46,673 nucleotides of DNA from Desulfocapsa sp. GTDB taxonomy: Bacteria; Desulfobacterota; Desulfobulbia; Desulfobulbales; Desulfocapsaceae. The position numbers were made by a program, and so were the translations under genes. The stretch lies in contig JANTGG010000010.1 in assembly GCA_024763035.1 (NCBI GenBank), positions 1-46,673 of the forward strand. The letters are read 5' to 3'. Under the pieces are notes generated by a model. It ran no database searches. It saw only the letters and a program-made list of their open reading frames with translations, and was not told the origin of the DNA. Below are positions 1 to 7,964 of the stretch, piece by piece. The number at the start of each line of letters is the position of its first letter. The stretch's first letter is position 1.

Positions 1-63
1 CCTGCGAGCGATTCAAGTTGTTGCCAGACCTGAAAAATCGCTCGCAGGGGCGAGCTCCTACAG
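1..63. repeat. REP-like palindromic element, copy A
   Basis: A perfect 13-bp inverted repeat (CCTGCGAGCGATT at 1-13, its complement at 36-48) encloses a 22-nt loop, and is followed by GGGCGAGCTCCTACAG. Read on the minus strand the edge resembles the GTAGGAGC...GCGA style of REP elements known from pseudomonads. A second element at 17559-17617 shares 17 of 21 positions along the right arm and tail, all four differences being transitions. The element starts at the window edge and may continue outside it. It lies downstream of the HNH gene, a usual place for REPs. That it is dispersed genome-wide is inference. Confidence 0.6.
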
Positions 64-293
64 CTCCATTTTGCATTTACCTGAGCTTCAGCTTACAAAC
101 AAAGTATGGAACGTGGCATTTTCATACCAATTATTCTTGTATATATCCACTATATTCTTTCCGGCAGGCAAAGTAATTCCTGACTATCACTGAGACCCAG
201 GGAGACACAAAATAACACGGAGGAATCAATAAGATCTACCATAGCCTGCAGGGACGAAATCTTACGTGGAGTAGAAGATACCTTTTCCCGGTC

Positions 294-599
294 CTACTTC
301 AGACGTTTTTCCTTAAGGTACTCCTCCCATTCCAGGGGCAGCATACTTTTTTTTCTGCTGTTGCAACTTTTGCAGCAGGGTACGATATTATCTTTGCTGC
401 TTTTACCGCCCCGGGAAAGGGGCAGCAGGTGATCCATGGTGAGTTCTTTAAATTTCACTTTTTTTTCACAAAAATAACATCTTCCCGATGCTGTTTTCTG
501 CTGCCACCAGCGACTTTTACGAAGATCCCTTGCCTTTGCCCGTTCCCTGCGGATTTCCGCATCATCCGGGGCGTCAAAATCGAAAAACTCCCTAGGCAT
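294..599 (-). CDS. HNH endonuclease family protein
   Basis: A 101-residue protein. The HNH nuclease core is visible: a CYFC pair near residue 42, then LTMDHLLPLSRGG with the catalytic-type His, then the Asn and a second cysteine pair in CCKSCNSRK. The two Cys pairs should bind a structural zinc, and the His-Asn-His set a catalytic metal for nicking or cutting nucleic acid. An upstream in-frame ATG at 665 exists, but I chose ATG 599, which overlaps the folC stop (GATGCCTAG) and has GGAG about nine bases upstream. The gene therefore reads as translationally coupled to folC. Lone small HNH proteins are common and their targets usually unknown; no methylase, toxin or integrase is beside it. Family assignment is firm, role is not. 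Confidence 0.85.
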   Translation of the reverse strand: MPREFFDFDAPDDAEIRRERAKARDLRKSRWWQQKTASGRCYFCEKKVKFKELTMDHLLPLSRGGKSSKDNIVPCCKSCNSRKKSMLPLEWEEYLKEKRLK

Positions 600-1926
600 C
601 AACCAGTTCTCCAAGAAGAATCTTTCTGGAAGCTCCCACCAGATACAATGAACCGGCAATAACAATCAAATCATCAACCTGTGCCGTCTCCTCGGCAAAA
701 GTGAGAGCTTCTTCCACAGTGGGTTTCACAACACATCTGTGCAGAAGATGGGCCGGTACATTTTCCTTCAACTGTTCCGGAGCAGCCGATCGTTCTCCCA
801 CGGGCTTTGTGAGTATAATAAGATCTGCACATTCCGCTGCAGGAGGCAGGGTCTGCTGCAGATCTTTATCTGCCATTGCCCCCCAGACCAGAATCAGCTT
901 TGCATACCTGCATTCAGTTATAAGGGTCTGTACCAGACTTTCCACACCCGCAGGATTATGAGCACCATCGAGCAGAAAAGAGACCGTGCTGTCACTCCCC
1001 GCATCCTGGGCAAGCCTCCTGCTTGTTCGCTCAAGGGTAAAAGACTCCAGTCGTCCCGGCCATGAAACCGCTGTCAGACCGTCGCGGATCTGCTCCTCCG
1101 ATATCTCCACACCGTGTTCCTGTAAAAGGACAATAGCAGCAATGGCAAGGGAAGCGTTCCCCTTCTGATAATTCCCCTTCATGGAACAATGCAGGTTTCT
1201 GTACGATACCGGCGAAAAGGAATCTGCTGCCTGCCAGTTCCAGCTGCCATCGTCATTCACCGTTATATGAAATGTTTCACCAAAAAGATACAGAGGTGCC
1301 CCCACTTCCCTGCATTTTTCCGTTACCTGTGTAAGCCCCGCATCCTGCGTAACAGCAGAAACCAGCGGTACAGCCGGCTTGATAATACCCGCCTTTTCAA
1401 AAGCCACTTCAGCAATGGTGTTGCCAAGATATGCCTCATGATCCATACTGATATTGGTGATAATCGAGACCAGAGGCGTCACGATGTTCGTGGCGTCAAG
1501 CCTGCCGCCAAGACCGGTTTCAAGTATCACAAAATCAGGATCCTCTTCGGCAAACCAGAGAAAAGCCAGGGCTGTGGTAAACTCAAAATAGGTAATCTTT
1601 TCCCCGGCAAGCACAGAACGTATTTTCTCAGAAAGTTCAGCAAATTTTCTTTCACTGATAAAGCTCCCGTTAATCCGAAAGCGTTCACGTACAGAGCTGA
1701 GATGGGGAGAAGTGTATAATCCGACACGATATCCGGCATGGCTGAGCAGGGTGAGCAGGGTAGCACTGACAGAGCCCTTACCATTCGTGCCCGCCACATG
1801 CACAATGTTCAAACTCTGTTCAGGATTTCCCACCTTTGCCATAAACGAACGCATGGCATCGAGTCCGAGCTTGATCTTGTGGAACTGCAGACTGTCGAGA
1901 TAGTCCCAGGCTTGCTGATAATTCAT
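592..1926 (-). CDS. folC: Folylpolyglutamate synthase / dihydrofolate synthase
   Basis: Cytoplasmic Mur-ligase-like enzyme that adds glutamate to folates (and, in bifunctional members, to dihydropteroate). The P-loop GTNGKGS is at about residues 46-52, followed by the TSPHL folate-loop motif, the ETGLGGRLDATN motif and MDH in the central domain, and LLDGAHNPAG in the C-terminal domain. At 444 residues it is of normal family length. I start at ATG 1926 (MNYQQAWDYL), which matches where family members begin; an in-frame ATG at 1968 would overlap the 3' end of the helicase gene, and neither has a good ribosome site. It sits between the helicase and the HNH gene on the same strand with almost no gaps, so it is probably co-transcribed with both. 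Confidence 0.95.
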   Translation of the reverse strand: MNYQQAWDYLDSLQFHKIKLGLDAMRSFMAKVGNPEQSLNIVHVAGTNGKGSVSATLLTLLSHAGYRVGLYTSPHLSSVRERFRINGSFISERKFAELSEKIRSVLAGEKITYFEFTTALAFLWFAEEDPDFVILETGLGGRLDATNIVTPLVSIITNISMDHEAYLGNTIAEVAFEKAGIIKPAVPLVSAVTQDAGLTQVTEKCREVGAPLYLFGETFHITVNDDGSWNWQAADSFSPVSYRNLHCSMKGNYQKGNASLAIAAIVLLQEHGVEISEEQIRDGLTAVSWPGRLESFTLERTSRRLAQDAGSDSTVSFLLDGAHNPAGVESLVQTLITECRYAKLILVWGAMADKDLQQTLPPAAECADLIILTKPVGERSAAPEQLKENVPAHLLHRCVVKPTVEEALTFAEETAQVDDLIVIAGSLYLVGASRKILLGELVDA

Positions 1927-1945
1927 AACTATTGTGAAACCCACA

Positions 1946-4147
1946 TCAGATGAGGGAGAGTTTGGCATAGTCCAGGTGCAGGGTTTTTATGCCGTGACGT
2001 TCAAAAGCAACATCAACAGAATGTCCCTGCCCGCTCTTTTGAACTGTTCCTTCGCCAAAGAAGGGATGCTTTACCCGCATGCCTTCTTTCAGATCTTTTG
2101 CTGACAACTTTTTGTGTTGATTCTTCTTTTTCTTTTTTACGGGATATGCCGGTACAGAAGAGACCCCGCTGCCAGCAAAAGGGGGGGCGAACGATACCCG
2201 ATTGTTGTCCACCTCCAGTCGCTGGAAAAGCCCTGCCCGGAGTTCGGATAGAAAAGGAGACATCCCCACCCGTTTAAACTTCCTGTCCGGAGTCATGAGT
2301 TGCCGTGGATAGGTGAGAAAGAGATATTTACGTGCCCGTGTAGCTGCCACATAAAGAAGCCGCCGCTCCTCCTCAAGCTGCTCCCCGATTCCCGCCATCT
2401 GGTGGGGAAATCGACCCTCTGCCAGCCCCATCACAAAAACAGCATCCCACTCCAGCCCCTTTGAGGAGTGGATGGTGGAAAGGATCATCCTGTCTGCCTG
2501 TGATTTTTGATCCTGTCCGGTCTCGGGTGGATCCAGGGTGGTGTCATCAACAAAGGACTGTACGTCGTCATAGCCGCTGATAATTGCCTTTAACTGGTCA
2601 AGATCCCGTTGCCGTTTGGGAAAATCGTCCCGATAAATCTGTTCAAAAAGGGGCTGATAGTATGCCATGATCAACTCAAACAACACACCGGGAGCAGTTT
2701 CCGCTTCCATATCCCGAAAAAGACGAACCAGCTTTTTCATCCCCTCCTTCCAGGTTTTCCCGGCAGGATACTCAGCAAGGGCCTGTACAACAGCATCACT
2801 GCTGGTGACCGCATGGGCAATTTTTCCGGCAGTTTTAGGGCCGACTTTATTGAGCTGCAGCAGGATACGATTCCAGGAAAGTGAATCCCGCGGGTTTACC
2901 TGCAGCCGCAGAAAGGCAATCACATCTTTCATGTGAGCGGATTCTGTAAGTTTCAACCCGCCTCGTTTTTCAAACTTCACCCCGCAGGAGTTCAGTTCGA
3001 GTTCCAGTTTATAGGAATGAAAACCCGATCGAAAGAGAACCGCAATATTTTCAAGATCAATCCCCTGCCCCTGCAGCTCCGTAATTTTTTTTCTCACAAA
3101 AAGTGCCTCCTCCCGCTCATCATATCCTGCAAACAGCACGGGTTTCAGCTTTCCTTCTATATTTGTAAAGAGCGTTTTTGTGTATTTCTCAGCGGCGTTT
3201 CTGATAATATCGTTGGTGAGCGAAAGAATGGGCTGACTGGAACGGTAGTTTTCCTCAAGTTTAATGATTTTTGTATCGGGGAACACTTTGGGAAAGCGCA
3301 TGATATTATAAAAATCAGCACCCCGAAAAGAGTAAATGGACTGGGAATCGTCCCCCACCACCATCACGTTGTCATGACCATGGGCAAGAAGACGGACAAT
3401 ATCCGCCTGAATAAGGTTGGTATCCTGATACTCATCCACCATAATATGGGAATAGCGGGCAGCAATCTCCTCCTGCGCTTCAGGGACTTCTGACAGCAGA
3501 CGCTTCCAGTTTACCAGCAGATCATCATAGTCCATCAGCCCGTTGTTCAGCTTGAACTCTTTATAGTGTTTGTCGAGATTGAGGATCTCATCGACATGCT
3601 CACTGAGATGGGAATACTGATCGTAGATAAGATCATCTATGGCAATGGATTTATTGACAGAACCCGAGAGGATATTGATAAGCACCCGCTTAGTGGGGAA
3701 CTGTTTGTTTCTGCCGCTGAGCCCGAGCGATCCTTTTAACAGATTAATGATCCCCTCGGCATCAGCGCGGTCAATAATGGTAAAGCTTGACCCAAACCCG
3801 AGATAATGCCCGTACCGCCGCAGCAGCATATTACTTATTCCATGAAAAGTACCGCCGGTCACCCTCCCGCAGGAATCGTTGAGCAGGTTACCCGCACGCC
3901 AGAGCATCTCCTGGGAGGCTTTTCGGGTGAAAGTGAGCAGCAGAATCTTTGCCGGAGCAACCCCCTGTTCGAGAAGGTGGGCAACCCGATAGACAAGCGT
4001 TCTGGTTTTACCGCTGCCGGCCCCTGCAATAACAAGCAGTGGCCCCTCGGTGGAGGTTACCGCCTGACACTGGGCAGGGTTTAACTCATCAAGGTTCACA
4101 GAGGCTGCGCCCTGTCCCGCTTGTGTATGCATGGAATCAGTATTCAT
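1946..4147 (-). CDS. UvrD/PcrA-like superfamily 1 DNA helicase
   Basis: A 733-residue ATP-dependent 3'-5' DNA helicase. Motifs occur in order: Q-motif LNPAQCQAV, Walker A GAGSGKT at residues 42-48, motif Ia TFTRKAS, motif II DEYQDTN, motif III GDDSQSIYSFRGAD, motif IV region ENYRSSQPIL, motif V STIHSSKGLEWDAVFV and motif VI YVAATRARK. A C-terminal tail with FGEGTVQ resembles the Tudor-like C-terminus of UvrD/PcrA, which contacts RNA polymerase. The family works in nucleotide excision and mismatch repair and in clearing recombinase from DNA. Start is ATG 4147, with a weak GGGGG just upstream. The gene diverges from the small ORF at 4280 and leads a run with folC and the HNH nuclease. UvrD, PcrA and Rep cannot be told apart by eye. 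Confidence 0.93.
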   Translation of the reverse strand: MNTDSMHTQAGQGAASVNLDELNPAQCQAVTSTEGPLLVIAGAGSGKTRTLVYRVAHLLEQGVAPAKILLLTFTRKASQEMLWRAGNLLNDSCGRVTGGTFHGISNMLLRRYGHYLGFGSSFTIIDRADAEGIINLLKGSLGLSGRNKQFPTKRVLINILSGSVNKSIAIDDLIYDQYSHLSEHVDEILNLDKHYKEFKLNNGLMDYDDLLVNWKRLLSEVPEAQEEIAARYSHIMVDEYQDTNLIQADIVRLLAHGHDNVMVVGDDSQSIYSFRGADFYNIMRFPKVFPDTKIIKLEENYRSSQPILSLTNDIIRNAAEKYTKTLFTNIEGKLKPVLFAGYDEREEALFVRKKITELQGQGIDLENIAVLFRSGFHSYKLELELNSCGVKFEKRGGLKLTESAHMKDVIAFLRLQVNPRDSLSWNRILLQLNKVGPKTAGKIAHAVTSSDAVVQALAEYPAGKTWKEGMKKLVRLFRDMEAETAPGVLFELIMAYYQPLFEQIYRDDFPKRQRDLDQLKAIISGYDDVQSFVDDTTLDPPETGQDQKSQADRMILSTIHSSKGLEWDAVFVMGLAEGRFPHQMAGIGEQLEEERRLLYVAATRARKYLFLTYPRQLMTPDRKFKRVGMSPFLSELRAGLFQRLEVDNNRVSFAPPFAGSGVSSVPAYPVKKKKKNQHKKLSAKDLKEGMRVKHPFFGEGTVQKSGQGHSVDVAFERHGIKTLHLDYAKLSLI

Positions 4148-4188
4148 GCCCCCACACTACCACACACTCTTTTTCCCCGCAACGTCGG

Positions 4189-4216
4189 TTGACAGAACGT
4201 TCAGGCGGTTTATAAT
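4189..4216 (+). promoter_or_regulatory. Sigma-70-type promoter for the 4280 gene
   Basis: Exact consensus boxes: TTGACA at 4189-4194 and TATAAT at 4211-4216, with a 16-bp spacer. Predicted start is near 4223, giving a leader of about 57 nt. The leader holds a small hairpin (ATTCCGT 4235-4241, loop CACA, ACGGAAT 4246-4252) ending next to GGAG. Confidence 0.7.
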
Positions 4217-4279
4217 AACGTGAAATTTTGAAAAATTCCGTCACAACGGAATGGAGACCAATTCAACCAATACGACATT

Positions 4280-4672
4280 ATGGATACCGCAAAAATAGAT
4301 GCCATTTTCACCCGGGATACTTTAAGCACTCTTTTTCCAAAAGAACGAACTGATGATTTCTTTGATGCGCTCTTTGGTGATGCCAGTGAAGGGGCATACG
4401 ATATAGAACTCGCCTATGGCGGAAACAATGGTGAACAGCTGGTGATGGAACTCCACCTGCATGAGCGCCCGGGCTGCTGCCTTGCCTGCAACCTGACCCA
4501 GGGACTGCCCCAGGTTTTCAGCCGGCATCCGATCATCAATGTTTCTGGTCTGGTGAACGATATTGACGAACTACTCGGCGATGCAACAAGCTGTAAGGAA
4601 TGGAGTCTTGGCTTTACCGAACAGCGAAGCAAGGCACTGCACGTTATTCCCATAAATATTACCCTGGAATAA
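4280..4672 (+). CDS. Conserved small protein of deltaproteobacteria, function unknown
   Basis: A 130-residue soluble protein with no signal peptide or membrane segment. It has an acidic N-terminus, a motif LFPKERTDDFFDALFGD near residue 18, the pattern HLHERPGCCLACNLT near residue 60 with cysteines at CCLAC, and a C-terminal LHVIPI strand. I recall near-identical family members in sulfate reducers that carry the misleading database name pancreas/duodenum homeobox protein 1; nothing in the sequence supports a homeodomain. The Cys pair plus nearby His residues could bind a metal, but this is inference. It is a single-gene unit with its own consensus promoter (4189-4216) and a shared terminator (4703-4747). 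Confidence 0.85.
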   Translation: MDTAKIDAIFTRDTLSTLFPKERTDDFFDALFGDASEGAYDIELAYGGNNGEQLVMELHLHERPGCCLACNLTQGLPQVFSRHPIINVSGLVNDIDELLGDATSCKEWSLGFTEQRSKALHVIPINITLE

Positions 4673-4702
4673 GCCGTTCTTTCTTTTAACAAACGGATTC
4701 AC

Positions 4703-4747
4703 AAAAAAAGGGGCTCGATTCTTTAAAAGAACCGAGCCCCCTTTTTT
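4703..4747. terminator. Bidirectional intrinsic terminator
   Basis: GGGGCTCG at 4710-4717 pairs with CGAGCCCC at 4733-4740, and the stem continues after one mismatch with TTCTT/AAGAA. A-run on the left and T-run on the right give a U-tract on either strand. It lies between the convergent 4280 gene and the diguanylate cyclase and should end both. Confidence 0.9.
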
Positions 4748-4770
4748 ACTTTTCTACCTGCTATTGGGAG

Positions 4771-5784
4771 TTATGCAACACTCACCCGTGATCGGCCTTC
4801 AGCTTTAGCGTTGTAGAGAATATCGTCAACCCGTTCCATCCACTGATCCAGGCTCTCACCATTCTGCCACTGTGCCATGCCGATGGAAACACCCAGTCTG
4901 GTATCAGCATCCGCCCGGATATCAAGATCACTTACTGCCTGACAGAGTCGCTCGGCAAGGATTCTGCCGCTGTCACGATCTGTACTGTCCATGACCAGAA
5001 TAAACTCATCTCCACCGATACGGACAAGGAGGTCTGTGGTACGAACACCCTTTTTAAAGACCTCGGCGACCTGTTTTAAAACTTTATCACCCTGCTGATG
5101 TCCAAGGTTATCGTTGATCTGTTTAAAGTGATCAAGGTCAAGAGATGCCATGGTGACAGCACGGTTGTGACGCCTGGCGGCATCCATGATCTCCACGATA
5201 CGTTCATCAAAAACCCTGCGGTTGGAAAGGCCTGTGAGGGCATCCTTGCGTGCACTGTCAAACAGCTCTTCGTACTCCAGAGCCCGGCGAAGCGATTCGG
5301 CAAGAATCAGGAGTGACTCATTAATCAGATTAATCTCGTTATCGCTTAATGCCACATCATCTTTTAATATGATAAGGATACCGGAATCTTCTGCAGTCTC
5401 AATCAGCCACTTATGACCGTAGCGTCCGTCTTCACTGACGCAACAGCTGATATTCCGATCGGAATGATTAAACAGTTCTTCAGCAAAAGCCATTATGGAA
5501 CGTCTTTTAGGACCATGTCCCGAGCAGAACAGGTGTTTTTTATCACGCGACTGATTTTTATAACCAATCAATTCATGTTCAACATGGGGCATGAGCCAGA
5601 TGGAATACGCCTCAATCATGCCGGCAAGTTCAAGAACTCCTGCCATACGGGCATGCAGTTTATTCATCAGATCAAGTCGTTCTGTCTGGCGTCTGAAATG
5701 ATCCAGTTCCACCATGACCTGATCAAATTCACCGTCATGACGCCCGATTGAATTGTCTTCTTGCATGGATGTTATAATACTCAT
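4771..5784 (-). CDS. GGDEF diguanylate cyclase
   Basis: A 337-residue protein that should make cyclic-di-GMP from two GTP. The C-terminal GGDEF domain starts at DALTGLSNRR (about residue 185) and carries an intact GGDEF in RIGGDEFILV near residue 260. Five residues before it lies RTTD, the RxxD inhibitory I-site, so product feedback is expected. The N-terminal half (about residues 20-170) has no membrane segment and looks like a cytoplasmic GAF-like sensor, with scattered Cys and His; this domain call is weak. Start ATG 5784 has AGGGA eight bases upstream. It diverges from nagZ across a 670-bp regulatory region containing a 17-bp inverted repeat about 70-120 bp upstream of this start. Confidence 0.95.
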   Translation of the reverse strand: MSIITSMQEDNSIGRHDGEFDQVMVELDHFRRQTERLDLMNKLHARMAGVLELAGMIEAYSIWLMPHVEHELIGYKNQSRDKKHLFCSGHGPKRRSIMAFAEELFNHSDRNISCCVSEDGRYGHKWLIETAEDSGILIILKDDVALSDNEINLINESLLILAESLRRALEYEELFDSARKDALTGLSNRRVFDERIVEIMDAARRHNRAVTMASLDLDHFKQINDNLGHQQGDKVLKQVAEVFKKGVRTTDLLVRIGGDEFILVMDSTDRDSGRILAERLCQAVSDLDIRADADTRLGVSIGMAQWQNGESLDQWMERVDDILYNAKAEGRSRVSVA

Positions 5785-5854
5785 TATCAGTTCCCTGTAT
5801 TGGATTAATTTTCAGTTACTCTTGTATCGACTGATTGAATAAAAATATTTAGTG

Positions 5855-5902
5855 CCTTACAGATAATTTTCCTATTTTTTTTGCAGAAAATTATCTGTAA
5901 GG
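5855..5902. repeat. Perfect 17-bp inverted repeat upstream of the diguanylate cyclase
   Basis: CCTTACAGATAATTTTC at 5855-5871 is perfectly complemented at 5886-5902, with a 14-nt loop. The T-tract sits in the loop and not after the stem, so it is not an ordinary terminator. It could be a large operator or an RNA hairpin in the cyclase leader. The rest of 5785-6137 shows no gene. Confidence 0.8.
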
Positions 5903-6137
5903 TGCTCCTTCCCCAGCTGAGTACTGAAAAGAATGCCGCAGTACATACCGTTAACCGGGATGCATTTTTTTCAATCAGCCACAACTATGCAAATAATATT
6001 CCAAAAAAACACCACAAACTTCATTTTTGAATATTTTCCACAGGTTAGTATTGTGTTTTCTTGAATTTAATTACTCTGTTCAAAATTATGACATTCATGC
6101 CGCCTCCAGACAGACTCACCCCCCCGCCTCCATCCCC

Positions 6138-6179
6138 ATATTGTCATTTTTTTGACAATATTACAGTATAGCGTATAAT
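6138..6179 (+). promoter_or_regulatory. Consensus promoter with overlapping operator-like dyad for nagZ
   Basis: TTGACA at 6152-6157 and TATAAT at 6174-6179, with a 16-bp spacer, form an exact sigma-70 promoter pointing at nagZ. A perfect dyad ATATTGTCA (6138-6146) / TGACAATAT (6153-6161) overlaps the -35 box, so a dimeric regulator bound there would block RNA polymerase. Predicted transcription start is near 6186. Confidence 0.65.
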
Positions 6180-6185
6180 TCCCGA

Positions 6186-6457
6186 ACGTTAACAGTTTCA
6201 TTTTTGTTACTGTCTTTTACTCCAAAGGATGCTACAGTTTAAAAATGATGTTTCGGAATAACCGGCAAAACACAGATAAGGGCAATTCTACTGGCAGACC
6301 GGTTCGGGATATCACTCACGGAACCGGGCTCCTGCAGTTTCATCGCACGCGTATCTGATCAACAGCTGTAGCTCTGAAAATATTGCAGCCTGAACAGGTT
6401 TCCACCTCCGGGCTGAAACAAAGGCGTTAGCTGTACTGCCGCCATACAGCATGGAAA
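6186..6457 (+). other. Long structured leader upstream of nagZ
   Basis: About 270 nt of untranslated leader contains several hairpins readable by eye: CCGGTTC 6299-6305 with GAACCGG 6321-6327; a nested pair CAGCC 6386-6390 / GGCTG 6411-6415 enclosing AGGT/ACCT; and GCTGTA 6430-6435 / TACAGC 6445-6450 just before the start region. TACAGC could instead pair with an upstream GCTGTA at 6365-6370, giving two exclusive folds. A 15-codon ORF starts at ATG 6451 and overlaps the nagZ start. I recognise no known riboswitch class. Confidence 0.4.
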
Positions 6458-7549
6458 ATGCAAATATCACACAGAACGCACACTCGCATGGACATTGAAC
6501 AGCAGATAGGACAACTCTTCCTGATTGGTTTTCAAGGAACAGCAGTGACTGAAGACTCTCCCATAGTAGAAGATATCAGGCTACGAAACCTGGGCGGCGT
6601 CATTCTTTTTGACCGATTCCTTGCCGGAAAACAGCCGCAAAACAACATCATCAGTGCCTCCCAGGTTCGTTCCCTGACGCACTCACTCCAAGGGTATGCA
6701 GATTGCCCGCTGCTTATTGCGGTCGACCAGGAAGGGGGGCTCGTAAAACGTCTGAAACCTGCCGCAGGCTTTCCGGAAACAGCAAGTGCACAAACACTTG
6801 GAGACACTAATGATATCAGCCAGACCCGTATCCATGCTGCCTGTACTGCGGCGATGCTCAGTGAAGCAGGAATAAACTTCAACCTCGCACCGGTGGCTGA
6901 CCTGAACATCTATCCTGCAAACCCGGTAATCGGAGCACTTCAGCGAAGTTTTTCAAGCAGCAGTGATACCGTTATCACTCATGCCTCGCAGTGGGTTGCG
7001 GTCCACAAAAAACAAAACATCCTCTCCTGCCTGAAACATTTTCCCGGTCATGGCAGCTCGAGGACTGATTCCCATCTTGGATTTACCGATATCAGCAGCA
7101 GCTGGAACAGGGAAGAACTGCTGCCGTTTCAAAGTCTGATACGCTCAGGGCATGCCGATTCCATAATGCTTGCCCATGTTTTCCACAAAGAACTTGATCC
7201 CACATTTCCCGCAAGTCTTTCTCCGGCCGTTGTCACAACACTTTTGCGCGAACAGCTGGGATTTGATGGACTGCTGCTCACCGACGACATGCAGATGAAA
7301 GCAATCACCAATGCCTACGGTCTGGAAGAAGCTGTCTGTTTTGCCCTTGCGGCCGGGGTGGATATGATTATTGTTGGAAATAATCTGGATTATGATCCGC
7401 ACATATTACAAAAGCTGATATCAGCCGTCCTGCAGGCAGTAAAGGAAAAGAAGATCTCTGAAGAGCGGATACAGCAGGCATGGAAACGGGTACAGCTGGC
7501 AAAAGAAATGCTCAGGGGAAAGAACAATGACTTCAATGCAGCATGCTGA
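6458..7549 (+). CDS. nagZ: Beta-N-acetylhexosaminidase (glycoside hydrolase family 3)
   Basis: A 363-residue cytoplasmic enzyme of the NagZ type, which removes N-acetylglucosamine from anhydromuropeptides during peptidoglycan recycling. Visible landmarks are IGQLFLIGF near the N-terminus, DQEGG near residue 90, the conserved KHFPGHG followed by DSH at about residue 193 (the loop with the acid/base His) and LLTDDMQMKAI near residue 272 with the nucleophilic Asp. No signal peptide is seen, fitting NagZ rather than a secreted beta-glucosidase. Start could be ATG 6458 or ATG 6488; the latter fits the family N-terminus (MDIEQQIGQLF), and neither has a clear ribosome site. It overlaps the downstream TM2 gene by 23 bp. 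Confidence 0.92.
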   Translation: MQISHRTHTRMDIEQQIGQLFLIGFQGTAVTEDSPIVEDIRLRNLGGVILFDRFLAGKQPQNNIISASQVRSLTHSLQGYADCPLLIAVDQEGGLVKRLKPAAGFPETASAQTLGDTNDISQTRIHAACTAAMLSEAGINFNLAPVADLNIYPANPVIGALQRSFSSSSDTVITHASQWVAVHKKQNILSCLKHFPGHGSSRTDSHLGFTDISSSWNREELLPFQSLIRSGHADSIMLAHVFHKELDPTFPASLSPAVVTTLLREQLGFDGLLLTDDMQMKAITNAYGLEEAVCFALAAGVDMIIVGNNLDYDPHILQKLISAVLQAVKEKKISEERIQQAWKRVQLAKEMLRGKNNDFNAAC

Positions 7550-7949
7550 GGAAACACACAGCCCGCTTATCGGCTATATCCTCTGGATATTCGGTTTTCT
7601 CGGGTCGCATCGCTTCTATTACGGACGAAAAATATCAGGAACGATCTACTTTCTCACATTCGGATTGTTTTTTATCGGCTGGTTTATCGATCTGTTTCTT
7701 ATTCCCGGCATGAGCAAAGAGGCGAGCAATACCTATCAGGCAGGACCTGTGGATTATGATATCGCCTGGATACTCCTCACTTTTCTTGGGATATTCGGCA
7801 TCCATCGCTTTTATCAGGGGAAGTGGATATCCGGGATCCTGTATCTGCTGACAGGCGGATTTTTTATGGTGGGGATAATCTATGATTTCTGGAATTTAAA
7901 CGAACAGGTCAGTCTGGTGAACACAGAACAGCAATACGGAGAACAGTAA
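7527..7949 (+). CDS. Double TM2-domain membrane protein
   Basis: A 140-residue inner-membrane protein made of two TM2 units. The first (about residues 12-55) and second (about residues 78-123) share the pattern W-x-F-G-F-L/I-G-x-H-R-F-Y, then G-x-x-x-x-G-x-x-Y-x-L, then a second hydrophobic helix ending in an acidic turn (FIDLF, IYDFW). TM2 proteins usually have one such unit, so this is an internal duplication. Function of the family in bacteria is unknown. It overlaps the nagZ end by 23 bp and has AGGGG a few bases before ATG 7527, so translation is probably coupled to nagZ. Confidence 0.88.
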   Translation: MTSMQHAEETHSPLIGYILWIFGFLGSHRFYYGRKISGTIYFLTFGLFFIGWFIDLFLIPGMSKEASNTYQAGPVDYDIAWILLTFLGIFGIHRFYQGKWISGILYLLTGGFFMVGIIYDFWNLNEQVSLVNTEQQYGEQ

Positions 7950-7964
7950 AAAAGCAGGTACGGA

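Noticed and set aside
242-261. A third REP-like tail (about 15 of 20 positions like copy B)
   Set aside because: It lacks the partner arm and the match is weak enough to be chance; kept only as a possible decayed copy.
6241-6450. Cyclic-di-GMP riboswitch in the nagZ leader, tempting because of the neighbouring cyclase
   Set aside because: The GGGCAA-like stretch is present by chance; the GACGCAAAGCC core and tetraloop features of the class are missing.
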